Source: Phycisphaerales bacterium | GTDB taxonomy: Bacteria; Planctomycetota; Phycisphaerae; Phycisphaerales; SM1A02 | Length of the DNA stretch: 64,000 bases | Assembly: GCA_009691805.1 (NCBI GenBank) | Contig: SIAK01000009.1 | Span: 1-64,000 of the forward strand | Direction: 5' to 3' | Shown here: positions 35,654-44,223 of the stretch, piece by piece | How the letters are laid out: each line of letters starts with the position of its first letter | Position numbering within the stretch: the first letter of the stretch is position 1 | Notes under the pieces: model-generated | Seen by the model: the letters and a program-made list of their open reading frames with translations, nothing else | The model's database searches: none | Told to the model about the DNA's origin: nothing | Translations under genes and position numbers: made by a program

Positions 35654-36933
35654 CAGACCTCACGATCGTGCTTCGAAGTTTGCGACTTCGTCTCTTCTCG
35701 ACCATCGTCACGGCGCTCTTGGTCGCGACAAGTGCCGGACTCCTGCTGTCGATGCTCTCGCTGCGCAATGCGGGCAAGGCAGCCTTCGAACGCGGTAGTG
35801 GCAACGCGCATCTTTTGGTGAGTGCGGATCAGAGTCCGCTCGTTGCAGTGTTGAACGGATTGTTCTACGCGAACCCTCCACGCGCTCCACTGAGTCGCGA
35901 AAAGGTCTCGGAGATTCGACGACTTTTTCCGTGGGACTTCATCGTTGAAACCCAACTCGGCGACAGCTACCGAGGATTCCCAGTTCTCGCGACAACGCCA
36001 GAGTTCTTCTCGAAGTTTGAGCCTGTCGTTGGCGAACCTTGGACGCTTGCGTCAGGCAAGTTCTTCGACGGCAACATGCAAGTTGTGCTCGGCGCCGCGA
36101 GCGCAAGAGAGACTGGACTTCGACTCGGCGCCAAGATCGTGCTCACGCATGGTTCAGGCGCATCGCGTGAGGGTGGCGAAGAAGAGCATGGGCATGTCCA
36201 TCGCGAGTACGAGTTCGAGGTCGTGGGAATCCTCGACGCGACAGGTTCGCCGCACGATCGCGCACTCTTCGTTTCGCTGGAAAGTTCCTGGATGCTCCAT
36301 GCGCATGATCGACGTGAGCGTGAGGGCATCGAAGGCAAGGTGACCGTCGCGGACTTGCTCGACGACGATCGCAAGATCACGGGCATGCTGCTTCGACTTC
36401 CCACGCGCAGCGGATCGAGTGTTTCAAGCGCACTGCAACAAGTCTTCGACGCACTGCGGCGCGACACTTCAATCACTGTGGCGCAGCCTGCGGATCAAAT
36501 CGACAAGTTGTTCGCAATTGTTTCGAATGTCGATGGCATCTTCATCGCGCTCGCGATCGCGACGCTGCTCTCAAGTGCTGTCGCGATTCTGCTCTCGATG
36601 GTGAACTCCATGGCGGAGCGCCGCCGACAGATCGCGGTGCTGCGTGTGCTCGGTGCAAGCCGCGCGCGCGTGTTCGGCATCGTGTTGACAGAAGCAATGC
36701 TCATTGGACTCGTCGGCGCTGCAGCAGGCATCGTCATTTCCGCAATCGTGCTCACGATCGCGACGTCTTGGCTGCGCGCAAACCTCGGACTCATCATCGC
36801 GCCCGACTTCGATCCGCGCGCGTCCGTCCTCGTCGCAGCGGGCGCAGTGCTCCTCGCTGCAATCGCAGGACTTGTCCCCGCAATGCTCGCGTATCGCACG
36901 AGCGTTTCGAAACAACTCCGCCCGCTTGGGTAA
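35650..36933 (+). CDS. FtsX-family ABC permease with His-rich loop
   Basis: A 427-residue permease of the LolC/FtsX type: one N-terminal membrane helix (about 15-38), a periplasmic MacB_PCD-like domain (40-285), then three C-terminal helices (about 290-315, 345-375, 390-415) with the family signature AERRRQIAVLRVLGASRARV. In the periplasmic domain a short acidic/His loop, GGEEEHGHVHREYEFEVVGI, precedes GILDATGSPHDRALFVSLES, a site expected in permeases encoded with DUF3299 proteins. The loop could bind a divalent metal. Overlaps the ATPase gene by four bases. Confidence 0.9.
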   Translation: MTDLTIVLRSLRLRLFSTIVTALLVATSAGLLLSMLSLRNAGKAAFERGSGNAHLLVSADQSPLVAVLNGLFYANPPRAPLSREKVSEIRRLFPWDFIVETQLGDSYRGFPVLATTPEFFSKFEPVVGEPWTLASGKFFDGNMQVVLGAASARETGLRLGAKIVLTHGSGASREGGEEEHGHVHREYEFEVVGILDATGSPHDRALFVSLESSWMLHAHDRREREGIEGKVTVADLLDDDRKITGMLLRLPTRSGSSVSSALQQVFDALRRDTSITVAQPADQIDKLFAIVSNVDGIFIALAIATLLSSAVAILLSMVNSMAERRRQIAVLRVLGASRARVFGIVLTEAMLIGLVGAAAGIVISAIVLTIATSWLRANLGLIIAPDFDPRASVLVAAGAVLLAAIAGLVPAMLAYRTSVSKQLRPLG

Positions 36934-36980
36934 GTTGGGTTAAGTTTGGGTTGAGTTTGAGTTAGGCTTGAAAGACTCCT

Positions 36981-37853
36981 ATGAAGTTCGTGTGGATCCT
37001 CGTGCTCGTCCTCGTTCTTGGCGCACTTTTCGTGTTCCTGCAGCCTGATGCGCCCACACGTATGCACGAAGCCGCGCGCGAGCAAGAGGAAGAACTTCTC
37101 AACGAAGCGGAGTCGAGCATGACAGTGCCGATTGCGACGGTCGATGCACCTGCGACAACGCCGATTGAATCTGCGCACGCAATCGGCGGCACGTCTGTCA
37201 ATCCTGAACTGCTCGCGCAATCACGCGCGCTCAGTGCAGAGCTCGCAGCAGCAAACGCTGCGCGGAGTCAAGAAACACCCGAAGGCGAGATCGCCGCGAT
37301 TGCCGATCAACCGCGCGCGCTCATCACGGATCTTCCGATCGGCGTGCCCAAGGCGATCGAAGAGGGAAAGATGCGCGTCATTCCCTCGAAGTTTGAACGA
37401 CTCGCGGATGGCACGATCATCGCCGACGAAGTGTGGAAGATCACAGGTGACGGCAGCGTCGACAATCCGTACTGCGTGAGTTGGGAGTTTCTCGCGAGCG
37501 CTGCAGACACCTACACGCCGCGCGTCGACGACTTCGGATTTCCGCAACGCATCTTGCTTTTGCATGGCAAACACATTCGCGTCGCAGGGTATCTCGCGTT
37601 TCCGTTGGTTGCTCCTACAAGTTCAGAATGTCTCGTGATGCTCAATCAATGGGACGGTTGCTGCATCGGAGTTCCACCAACTCCCTACGACGCTGTCGAA
37701 GTTCAACTCCAATCGCCCATTCCTCGCTCGCGCCGACATGCGATGGCATACGGCACGGTGGAAGGTGTCTTCGAAGTCGAGCCGTACATTGTCGAGAGTT
37801 GGCTCGTTGGTCTCTACATGCTCAAAGACAGCCTCGTTGAGCAAGGTCTCTAA
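36981..37853 (+). CDS. DUF3299-like anchored periplasmic protein
   Basis: A 290-residue protein with an N-terminal membrane anchor (about residues 3-20), an acidic linker, and a C-terminal domain like DUF3299: LHGKHIRVAGYLAFPL near 195-210, then LVMLNQWDGCCIGVPPTPYD with the typical paired Cys, and AYGTVEGVFEVEPYIVESWL. Its function is unknown; DUF3299 genes commonly accompany LolD/FtsX-type ABC modules, and some of these loci are zinc-regulated in proteobacteria. The 47-base gap after the permease is made of GTTTGGGTT-like repeats. The middle region (115-170) is specific to this protein. Confidence 0.75.
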   Translation: MKFVWILVLVLVLGALFVFLQPDAPTRMHEAAREQEEELLNEAESSMTVPIATVDAPATTPIESAHAIGGTSVNPELLAQSRALSAELAAANAARSQETPEGEIAAIADQPRALITDLPIGVPKAIEEGKMRVIPSKFERLADGTIIADEVWKITGDGSVDNPYCVSWEFLASAADTYTPRVDDFGFPQRILLLHGKHIRVAGYLAFPLVAPTSSECLVMLNQWDGCCIGVPPTPYDAVEVQLQSPIPRSRRHAMAYGTVEGVFEVEPYIVESWLVGLYMLKDSLVEQGL

Positions 37854-37868
37854 GTAAACGTACCCATC

Positions 37869-39590
37869 ATGCTCATCACTTCCCTTGTTTCGCTTTCGTG
37901 TTGCGTGTTCCCTCAAGTTGCGGCGCTGCCTGAAGTCGCCGTGCCGCCCGCGGTTGCCGCGCCTGTTGCAGTTGTTGTCGCAGTTCCTCCACCGAGCGCA
38001 TATCCAACCGACGCAGCAACGCTCGCGCGACTTGAGAAACTCGCGTTGGAGAATCCAACGTGGATCAAGAAAACTGATTTCGGAAAGTCTGCGACGGGAA
38101 CAGCGCTCACTGCATGGAGCATTGCGAAACCAGACGCTGGCGTGCGTCCGACGCTCTTGATAGTTGCAGGCGTGGATGGTGTGCATCTCTTCTCGACGCA
38201 ATGCGCCGTCGCCGCAGCGGAAGCGGCGCTCGCGGGCGATCGCAGTGTGCTTGAACATGCATCGCTGCTCGTCATTCCAGTCTTGAATCCCGACGCTCGC
38301 GCGGTTGCATTCGCAACGCACGCGCCGCGCGCGACGACAACCGAAGCGATCGACGATGACCGCGACGGTGTGACCGATGAAGAGGCGCCGCAAGATGTGA
38401 ACGGCGACGGCATCGTCAGCATGATGCGATTGAAGGCGCGCGTTGGACGCACACCAACGCATCTCATCGACACAGTCGATCCGCGCATCGTTCGCGCGGC
38501 CGATGCCACAAAGCGTGAGCACGCCACGCACGAGTTGTTCATCGAAGGGCTCGACAGCGATCGCGACGGAAGGATTGCCGAAGACGCAATCGGCGGCACA
38601 GATCTTGATCGGAACTTTTCACATCGCTGGCCAGAGTTTGCTTCCGATGCCGGCGCGTATCCACTTTCTGCGGCGGAATCGCTGGCGTTTGCGGAGTTCG
38701 TCGCGCTGCATCCTGAGATCACATCCGCGCTGATCTTCGGCGTCGCAGACACACTCGCTGAGTTTCCAGACTCTAAAGACAAGGACGCTTCAGGCAGCAC
38801 GCCTTCGATCTATCACGCGGATGACCACGCGATGTACAGAGAGATGGCGAAGGCGTGGAAGGACGCTTCCAAATGTGAGAAGGCGATCGACATCGCGCAC
38901 GGCGATCTCTCAGGTTCGATCGTGCTGTGGCTCGCGAATCATCGCGGGATTGCGGCAGTGACGACGAGCGCGTTCGCGCGTCCTGATGCGCCCAAGCCAG
39001 CCGAAGGCGCCCCTGCGGTTGTCGCGACTGGTGACGCAGACCAGCAAGCGTGGCTCGAGTATTCCGATCGTGTCTTTGGTGGCGCGGGCTTTGTGGCTTG
39101 GCAACCGTTTGAACATCCGACCTTGGGTGCCGTTGAAATCGGTGGTTGGCGCCCATTCTTCAAAGAGCAACCATCTGCAGAGAACGCAGCAACGATCGCG
39201 ACCGCGCAAGGTGAAGGTGCGAAGGCAATGCTCGCGCTCCTTCCGCGACTTGAGATTGAATCGCTCACCACGACACCACTCGCGAGTGGTTTGATCAAGG
39301 TTGAACTCGTGCTCGCCAACACAGGCGCGCTTCCTACAACGACAAAGATGGACACGATGGCGCGCGCGCGTCCACCGATTGTTGTGCGAGTCAACCTCGC
39401 CCCTGAACGCTTCCTCGACGGCAAACCTGTCGAACGCATCGACCGCATCGCAGCAGGCGCGACCGCGCGACTCTCCTGCACGTTGCTCGGAACTCCCGGC
39501 GAGCAAGCAGTGCTCCGTATCGACGCGCCAGGATTTCCAACGATGACGCGCGACATTCTTTTTCCTCGCAGCACGGGAGCAACCCGATGA
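37869..39590 (+). CDS. M14 carboxypeptidase-family protein, probably inactive
   Basis: A 573-residue secreted protein with a signal peptide, an Ala/Pro/Val-rich linker and an M14-type fold paralogous to the next gene. Shared features are an Asp-rich calcium-binding-like segment DDDRDGVTDEEAPQDVNGDG and the substrate Arg in TDLDRNFS. The catalytic residues are not kept: the zinc motif HxxE is D-G-V-H (103-106), the third-ligand segment YHNAGG reads IFGVAD, and the general-base region FTNELW reads TTSAFA. It is therefore likely a pseudoenzyme, perhaps binding substrate or partnering the active paralog. The stop overlaps the next start by four bases. Confidence 0.85.
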   Translation: MLITSLVSLSCCVFPQVAALPEVAVPPAVAAPVAVVVAVPPPSAYPTDAATLARLEKLALENPTWIKKTDFGKSATGTALTAWSIAKPDAGVRPTLLIVAGVDGVHLFSTQCAVAAAEAALAGDRSVLEHASLLVIPVLNPDARAVAFATHAPRATTTEAIDDDRDGVTDEEAPQDVNGDGIVSMMRLKARVGRTPTHLIDTVDPRIVRAADATKREHATHELFIEGLDSDRDGRIAEDAIGGTDLDRNFSHRWPEFASDAGAYPLSAAESLAFAEFVALHPEITSALIFGVADTLAEFPDSKDKDASGSTPSIYHADDHAMYREMAKAWKDASKCEKAIDIAHGDLSGSIVLWLANHRGIAAVTTSAFARPDAPKPAEGAPAVVATGDADQQAWLEYSDRVFGGAGFVAWQPFEHPTLGAVEIGGWRPFFKEQPSAENAATIATAQGEGAKAMLALLPRLEIESLTTTPLASGLIKVELVLANTGALPTTTKMDTMARARPPIVVRVNLAPERFLDGKPVERIDRIAAGATARLSCTLLGTPGEQAVLRIDAPGFPTMTRDILFPRSTGATR

Positions 39591-41365
39591 ATATTCCACA
39601 ACTGACAACATGCTTGGTTGCGACGCTTCTCGCATGGAGCGCGCCGCACAGCGCGTCTGCGGCTCCACAACAACGGACCGAGACGAAGACATCGTTGCGC
39701 TTCGATCACTTTCGTGATTGGCCAACGATGCTTGCGGAGATGAAGGAGTTGGAAGCTGCGTTCCCCACGCTCTTCACCGTCGTTGAGATTGGGCGTTCCG
39801 CACAAGACCGACCGATTGTCGTGGGCATTCTTGAACAGCGCGCGAGTGGCGATGAACTCGACAAGCCAGCGATGTACATCGATGGCAACATCCACGGCAA
39901 CGAGATTCAGGCAGCGGAAACTGTGCTGTATTCAGCGTGGTATCTGCTCGAGTACTACGGGAAGAACGCCGCGATCACGGAACTCGTTGATCGCAGCGTC
40001 TTCTACTTCGTGCCGAGCGCGAATCCTGATGGTCGACAGAATTGGTTTGACAAGTTAAACACCTCAAGTTCCGCGCGCACCGGACAAGCGCCGACGGATG
40101 ACGATCGCGATGGCGTGTGTGATGAAGATGGACCAGACGACATCAACGGCGATGGTTCTGTTGGTCAGATGTGGCGACGCGATCCCACCGGTCCGTTTCG
40201 CCCCAACGAACTTGATCCCGACGAGATGGAGTACATCGCGCCGGAAGTGAAGTCAGACGGCAGCATCTTGCGCGGCGGTTGGTCGATGGCAGGCATGGAA
40301 GGCATCGACAACGACGGCGATGGTTTGGTAAACGAAGATGGCACGGGCGGCTACGACCTCAATCGCAACTGGCCCGCGGATTGGCACCCCGAACATGTGC
40401 AGGGCGGCGCGGGCGATTGGCCCTTCTCGCATCCTGAATCGCGCGCGATCGGCGCGTTCATTCGCACGCGATCCAACATCGCCGCAGGGCAGGCGTATCA
40501 CAACGCGGGTGGCATGATCCTCCGCGGTCCTGGCGCAGCGACACGGGACGCGGAGTATCCGCAAGCGGATCGCGCCGTGTATGAATCCATCGCAAAAACA
40601 GGCGAGAATCTGCTTCCCGGATATCGCTCGATGGTCATTCACTCGGATCTCTATCCCGTGCGCGGTGGATTTGTGAACTGGCTCGCGGAAAGTTTGGGCG
40701 TCGTGAGTTTCACCAATGAACTCTGGACGGACAAGCGCGTGATGCAGAACGGTCAGAGCCCGACGAAGGAACAATCGAAACTCTTTGAAGAGAAGTTGCG
40801 TTTCGAATCGACGCGCACGCCGCTGACGAAGGCGATGCATCCAACACATGGCGAGGTGCTCGTCGGTGGCAGCACGAAGTGGGACTCGCGCATCCCACCA
40901 TCATGGATGCTCGAAGAAGAGTGCCATCGCAACTTTGCCTTCACGATGCATCACGCGGGCGAGATGCCTCGCTTGCATTTCATCGCACCCGTCGTGAAGC
41001 GACTTGGCGAGACGCTCTGGCAGGTCGACTTCGAGATTCAGAACGATGCATTGATTCCATCTCGGACCGCACGCGCAGCCGACAAGCACATCGGGATGCC
41101 GGATCGACTCGTGTTGACCGTTCCTGCAGAGGCTCGCGTCGTAGCGAGTGGATTCCGCAACGGTCGATTCGATCTCACCTTTGATGAACAGAACGACACG
41201 CCTGCGACGCTTGATTGCGAGCGCGGTGTGCCGAGTCGCGGCAGCCTCTTCACACGATTTCTCGTGGAAGGAAAAGAAGGCGCGCCATTCACTGCGGTCT
41301 ATCGCGCTGAAAAAGCGACGGACCGCAGCGTGGAGGGGACGCTGCGCGAGGCTGCCACGCCGTGA
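39587..41365 (+). CDS. Secreted M14 zinc carboxypeptidase
   Basis: A 592-residue secreted metallopeptidase: signal peptide (about residues 1-26), then the M14 catalytic domain with zinc ligands His103 and Glu106 (NIHGNEIQ), the segment PSANPDGR, DLNRNWP with the substrate Arg, the third-ligand region GQAYHNAGG and the catalytic Glu in VSFTNELWTD. Between them lie two Asp-rich, EF-hand-like repeats (DDDRDGVCDEDGPDDINGDG, DNDGDGLVNEDGTGG) that probably bind calcium. The C-terminal 130 residues form a beta-rich extension. It overlaps both its neighbours by four bases and is therefore expressed with the inactive paralog and YhiN-type gene. Confidence 0.93.
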   Translation: MNIPQLTTCLVATLLAWSAPHSASAAPQQRTETKTSLRFDHFRDWPTMLAEMKELEAAFPTLFTVVEIGRSAQDRPIVVGILEQRASGDELDKPAMYIDGNIHGNEIQAAETVLYSAWYLLEYYGKNAAITELVDRSVFYFVPSANPDGRQNWFDKLNTSSSARTGQAPTDDDRDGVCDEDGPDDINGDGSVGQMWRRDPTGPFRPNELDPDEMEYIAPEVKSDGSILRGGWSMAGMEGIDNDGDGLVNEDGTGGYDLNRNWPADWHPEHVQGGAGDWPFSHPESRAIGAFIRTRSNIAAGQAYHNAGGMILRGPGAATRDAEYPQADRAVYESIAKTGENLLPGYRSMVIHSDLYPVRGGFVNWLAESLGVVSFTNELWTDKRVMQNGQSPTKEQSKLFEEKLRFESTRTPLTKAMHPTHGEVLVGGSTKWDSRIPPSWMLEEECHRNFAFTMHHAGEMPRLHFIAPVVKRLGETLWQVDFEIQNDALIPSRTARAADKHIGMPDRLVLTVPAEARVVASGFRNGRFDLTFDEQNDTPATLDCERGVPSRGSLFTRFLVEGKEGAPFTAVYRAEKATDRSVEGTLREAATP

Positions 41366-42633
41366 GTGCATCGGCGCACGACGCGTTTGATCTGCTCATC
41401 ATTGGCGCGGGCGCTGCCGGCCTGATGGCTGCAGTGACTGCGGGGCGCGCGGGTCAGCGTGTGCTTCTCCTCGATGGCGCGCGCACATTGGGCGCGAAGA
41501 TTCTCGTTGCGGGTGGTGGTCGTTGCAATGTCACGCACGCAGTCGTGAGCGAACGCGACTACGCCGGCGGGACACCGCAGCAGATTAAGAAGGTGTTGCA
41601 ACGATTTCCCGTGCGCGAGACGATCGCGTTCTTCGCAGCACTCGGCGTGGAGTTGAAACAGGAAAGCACCGGCAAACTTTTTCCCACCACCGATCGCGCA
41701 CGCACGGTGCTCGATGCGCTCTTGCGCGCGTGCAACGACGCAGGAGTCCGCATCCATCATCCGACGCGCATCGAGCGCGTCCATTTCAACAGCGCGCAAT
41801 CTCGTTTCATTGCAGAGAGTGCGATGGAAAGTTTCTCCGCGCCGCGCATCGTGCTTGCGACTGGCGGCAAGGCTCTGCCGAAGTCTGGATCCGATGGCGT
41901 GGGCTACAGCTTCGCGCAGGGATTTGGGCACACGCTCACGCAGCACATTGTTCCTGCACTCGCCCCGCTGCTCTTGCCGCCTGCACACTGGTTGCTCGCG
42001 CTCTCGGGGCTCGCACTCGATGTCGAACTCTCGCTCGCGCTTCCCACTGGCGCGCCGTTTAAGTTTCCCGCGCAATTCAAGGCATGGACAGTCGAAGGCG
42101 CTCTCCTCGCGACGCACTTCGGACTCTCCGGTCCCGCAGCACTCGACATTTCACGGCATTGGACGCACGCGCACACGATCGAGCATCAAGTCTTGCTCCG
42201 CATCAACTGGCTCCCGCAGCATCGCGAAGAGACCCTCGACGCACTACTCGTTTCGCGCAAGGGTGTGAGCATCCTGACTGTGCTTCGCGAGCATTTGCCC
42301 GAACGATTCGCGCGCGCAATCTTGCAGCAGCTCGCACTCGATCCGCTCATCACACCGCAACAACTTCCACGCGAGCGGCGGCAGGCGTTGGTGCGCGCGT
42401 TAGTGTCGACGCTCGTCGAAGTCACGGGAGATCGCGGCTTCACGTATGCGGAAGCAACCGCGGGTGGCGTGCCGCTCGACGAGATCGATCTTTCCTCGAT
42501 GGAATCTCGCATGCAGTGCGGACTTTTTCTCGTGGGAGAAATTCTCGATGTCGATGGACGCATCGGTGGATTCAATTTTCAATGGGCGTGGGCGAGCGGA
42601 CTAGTCGCTGGTACTTCCGCTTCCCGCGGTTGA
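41362..42633 (+). CDS. YhiN/HI0933-family flavoprotein
   Basis: A 423-residue FAD-dependent oxidoreductase with the N-terminal dinucleotide motif LLIIGAGAAGLMAAVTAGR, AGGGRCNVTH and the conserved end TAGGVPLDEIDLSSMESR and LVGEILDVDGRIGGFNFQW, typical of YhiN proteins, whose substrate is unknown. The start is GTG at 41362 overlapping the M14 stop (GTGA). Its last 33 bases overlap the convergent hydrolase gene. The part from about codon 308 on is the template of a fragment copy at 43904-44223, the left edge of a tandem duplication. Confidence 0.92.
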   Translation: MSASAHDAFDLLIIGAGAAGLMAAVTAGRAGQRVLLLDGARTLGAKILVAGGGRCNVTHAVVSERDYAGGTPQQIKKVLQRFPVRETIAFFAALGVELKQESTGKLFPTTDRARTVLDALLRACNDAGVRIHHPTRIERVHFNSAQSRFIAESAMESFSAPRIVLATGGKALPKSGSDGVGYSFAQGFGHTLTQHIVPALAPLLLPPAHWLLALSGLALDVELSLALPTGAPFKFPAQFKAWTVEGALLATHFGLSGPAALDISRHWTHAHTIEHQVLLRINWLPQHREETLDALLVSRKGVSILTVLREHLPERFARAILQQLALDPLITPQQLPRERRQALVRALVSTLVEVTGDRGFTYAEATAGGVPLDEIDLSSMESRMQCGLFLVGEILDVDGRIGGFNFQWAWASGLVAGTSASRG

Positions 42634-43659
42634 CGACGCGTCCACGACCGCTCGCGCGGCATTCTCTGCCGCAACTCTCGCGATTGCCATCTCGCCAATC
42701 TCTTTCAGGACTGGCACGAAGGTGTTGTCGGCATCACGGAAGAGCGGCACGTGCCCGCCTTCGTACACAAACGTGCAGGGAGCGCCAAGTGCGATTCGCA
42801 ATCGCTCTTGAGCAGAGACTGGGACAATCATGTCCGAAGTTGCCTTGATAAAAACGATCGGACATTCACGCAAGGTCGGCGCTGCGTAGAGTGGATCGAG
42901 CCGACAAGTCTTGGCATATGCCGCTTGAAATGCGGGATCCGTCAGTAACTCGGGCGGAATGGGTCCTGCGACGAGCAACGAATTCGTCGCAACATCAAGA
43001 CAACTTCCGCCGCCCGCCACCAACACCGCGGCATCATATGGAACCCTACCGGTTGCAAGCAGGCCGACCATCATGAGCGCCCCGAGGCTCTCACCCACCA
43101 CCAAGATCGGTGCATTCTGTAACTCGGGGCGCCGCTGGCGAAGCTGTTGCACCTGAGCGCGAGCGACATCTGCCGCAACGAACAGCATCTGATCGATCGC
43201 ATAACTCAGCGTAACTCCGCGCACGGACGCGCCCATGCCCTCGGTCGCGAGCATCACATCGCTCGCGACCCTTTCGATGGGCGGGTTCAACTCATAGACC
43301 TCCCAGCCCGCATCCACGAGGCTCTCGGCGGAGAACGGTTGTCCGTTCAATCCTGGCAGCGTGATGCAGATGCCAATCATCGACGATTGGTGCCCGAACA
43401 GGGTGTGCATTGTCGAAAAAAAGGACGGCTGTATCCATAAGTCGGGCGCACGCATCGCGGGAAGAAGCGCGACCATAGCTGCGATTTCACCGGAATGCGG
43501 CGTGATCGGTTGCGTGATCACGCCCGTTCCTAGCGTGCATTCCTTCGGCCGTCGCATCGTCCCACCGCAGCCCGTCATTCCTGCACTCAAACCGATGACA
43601 CACAACATGCAGCACAATCGTTGCGCGCACACGTACTTGATCAATTCACTTTTCCACAT
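42601..43659 (-). CDS. Alpha/beta-hydrolase lipoprotein, copy 1
   Basis: A 352-residue lipoprotein with lipobox-like SAGMTGC (Cys31), a conserved PKECTLGTGVITQPI segment and an alpha/beta-hydrolase fold: nucleophile elbow GESLGA with Ser191, Asp in KATSDMIVPVS and His in YEGGHVPLF, in the right order for a catalytic triad. Substrate unknown; the family resembles esterase/peptidase-like hydrolases. ATG 43659 has AAGGAGG five bases upstream. It is a diverged copy of the gene at 44220-45281, made by the local duplication, and its 3' end overlaps yhiN-type gene by 33 bases on the opposite strand. Confidence 0.85.
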   Translation of the reverse strand: MWKSELIKYVCAQRLCCMLCVIGLSAGMTGCGGTMRRPKECTLGTGVITQPITPHSGEIAAMVALLPAMRAPDLWIQPSFFSTMHTLFGHQSSMIGICITLPGLNGQPFSAESLVDAGWEVYELNPPIERVASDVMLATEGMGASVRGVTLSYAIDQMLFVAADVARAQVQQLRQRRPELQNAPILVVGESLGALMMVGLLATGRVPYDAAVLVAGGGSCLDVATNSLLVAGPIPPELLTDPAFQAAYAKTCRLDPLYAAPTLRECPIVFIKATSDMIVPVSAQERLRIALGAPCTFVYEGGHVPLFRDADNTFVPVLKEIGEMAIARVAAENAARAVVDASSTAGSGSTSD

Positions 43660-43674
43660 GCTGCCTCCTTGTTG

Positions 43675-43903
43675 TTAACTAGCGACTCCTGGCACTGCCA
43701 CCAGCGCCACACGGCGCGGGCCAAACTCCACTGCCTCGGGCATCCATTCTTCGCTGAAACACAGCGCTTGGTCCCACGTCACATCCTTACCGCTGCGAGC
43801 AGCCATACGACCCATGATAGCCACCAAGCTGCTCTTCGCGACTTTCTCGCCTTTATTGATCGCGATGCTGTTGCGAATCGCGTTCTGCAGATCGATGTGC
43901 TCC
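43675..43903 (-). pseudogene. Gfo/Idh/MocA C-terminal fragment
   Basis: Frame-open fragment of about 75 residues, EHIDLQNAIRNSIAINKGEK through VAIMGRMAARSGKDVTW to a stop at 43675, matching the C-terminus of the intact gene at 45295. It has no start and no N-terminal part. It sits 15 bases upstream of hydrolase copy 1, the same arrangement as the intact gene has before copy 2. Product of the tandem duplication. Confidence 0.88.
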
Positions 43904-44223
43904 GCGAGCTTGTGCCCCAACGATTCGCGCGCGCAATCTTGCAGCAATTCGCACTCGATCCGCTCATCACACCGCAACAACTTCCACGCGAGCGGCGGCA
44001 GGTCTTGGTGCACGCGTTCGTGTCGACGCTCGTCGAAGTCACGGGAGATCGCGGCTTCACGTATGCCGAAGTAACCGCGGGTGGTGTGCCGGTCGACGAG
44101 ATTGATCTTTCCACGATGGAATCTCGCGTGCAGCGCGGGCTTTTTTCTCGTGGGAGAAATTCTCGATGTCGATGGACGCATCGGTGGATTCAATCTTCAA
44201 TGGACCTTGGGCGAGCGGACTAG
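43904..44223 (+). pseudogene. YhiN-type C-terminal fragment, frameshifted
   Basis: Matches the last third of the gene at 41362-42633 (ARAILQQFALDPLITPQQLP through TAGGVPVDEIDLSTMESR) but lacks the N-terminus. An extra T in the GGGCTTTTTTC run near 44140 shifts the frame relative to the intact copy, and another change near the end alters the reading frame again. It is the right half of the junction created by the tandem duplication. Confidence 0.88.

Noticed and set aside
43675-44193. 172-codon ORF joining the two fragments
   Set aside because: It is a chance chimera of a real C-terminal fragment and the antisense of the YhiN fragment.
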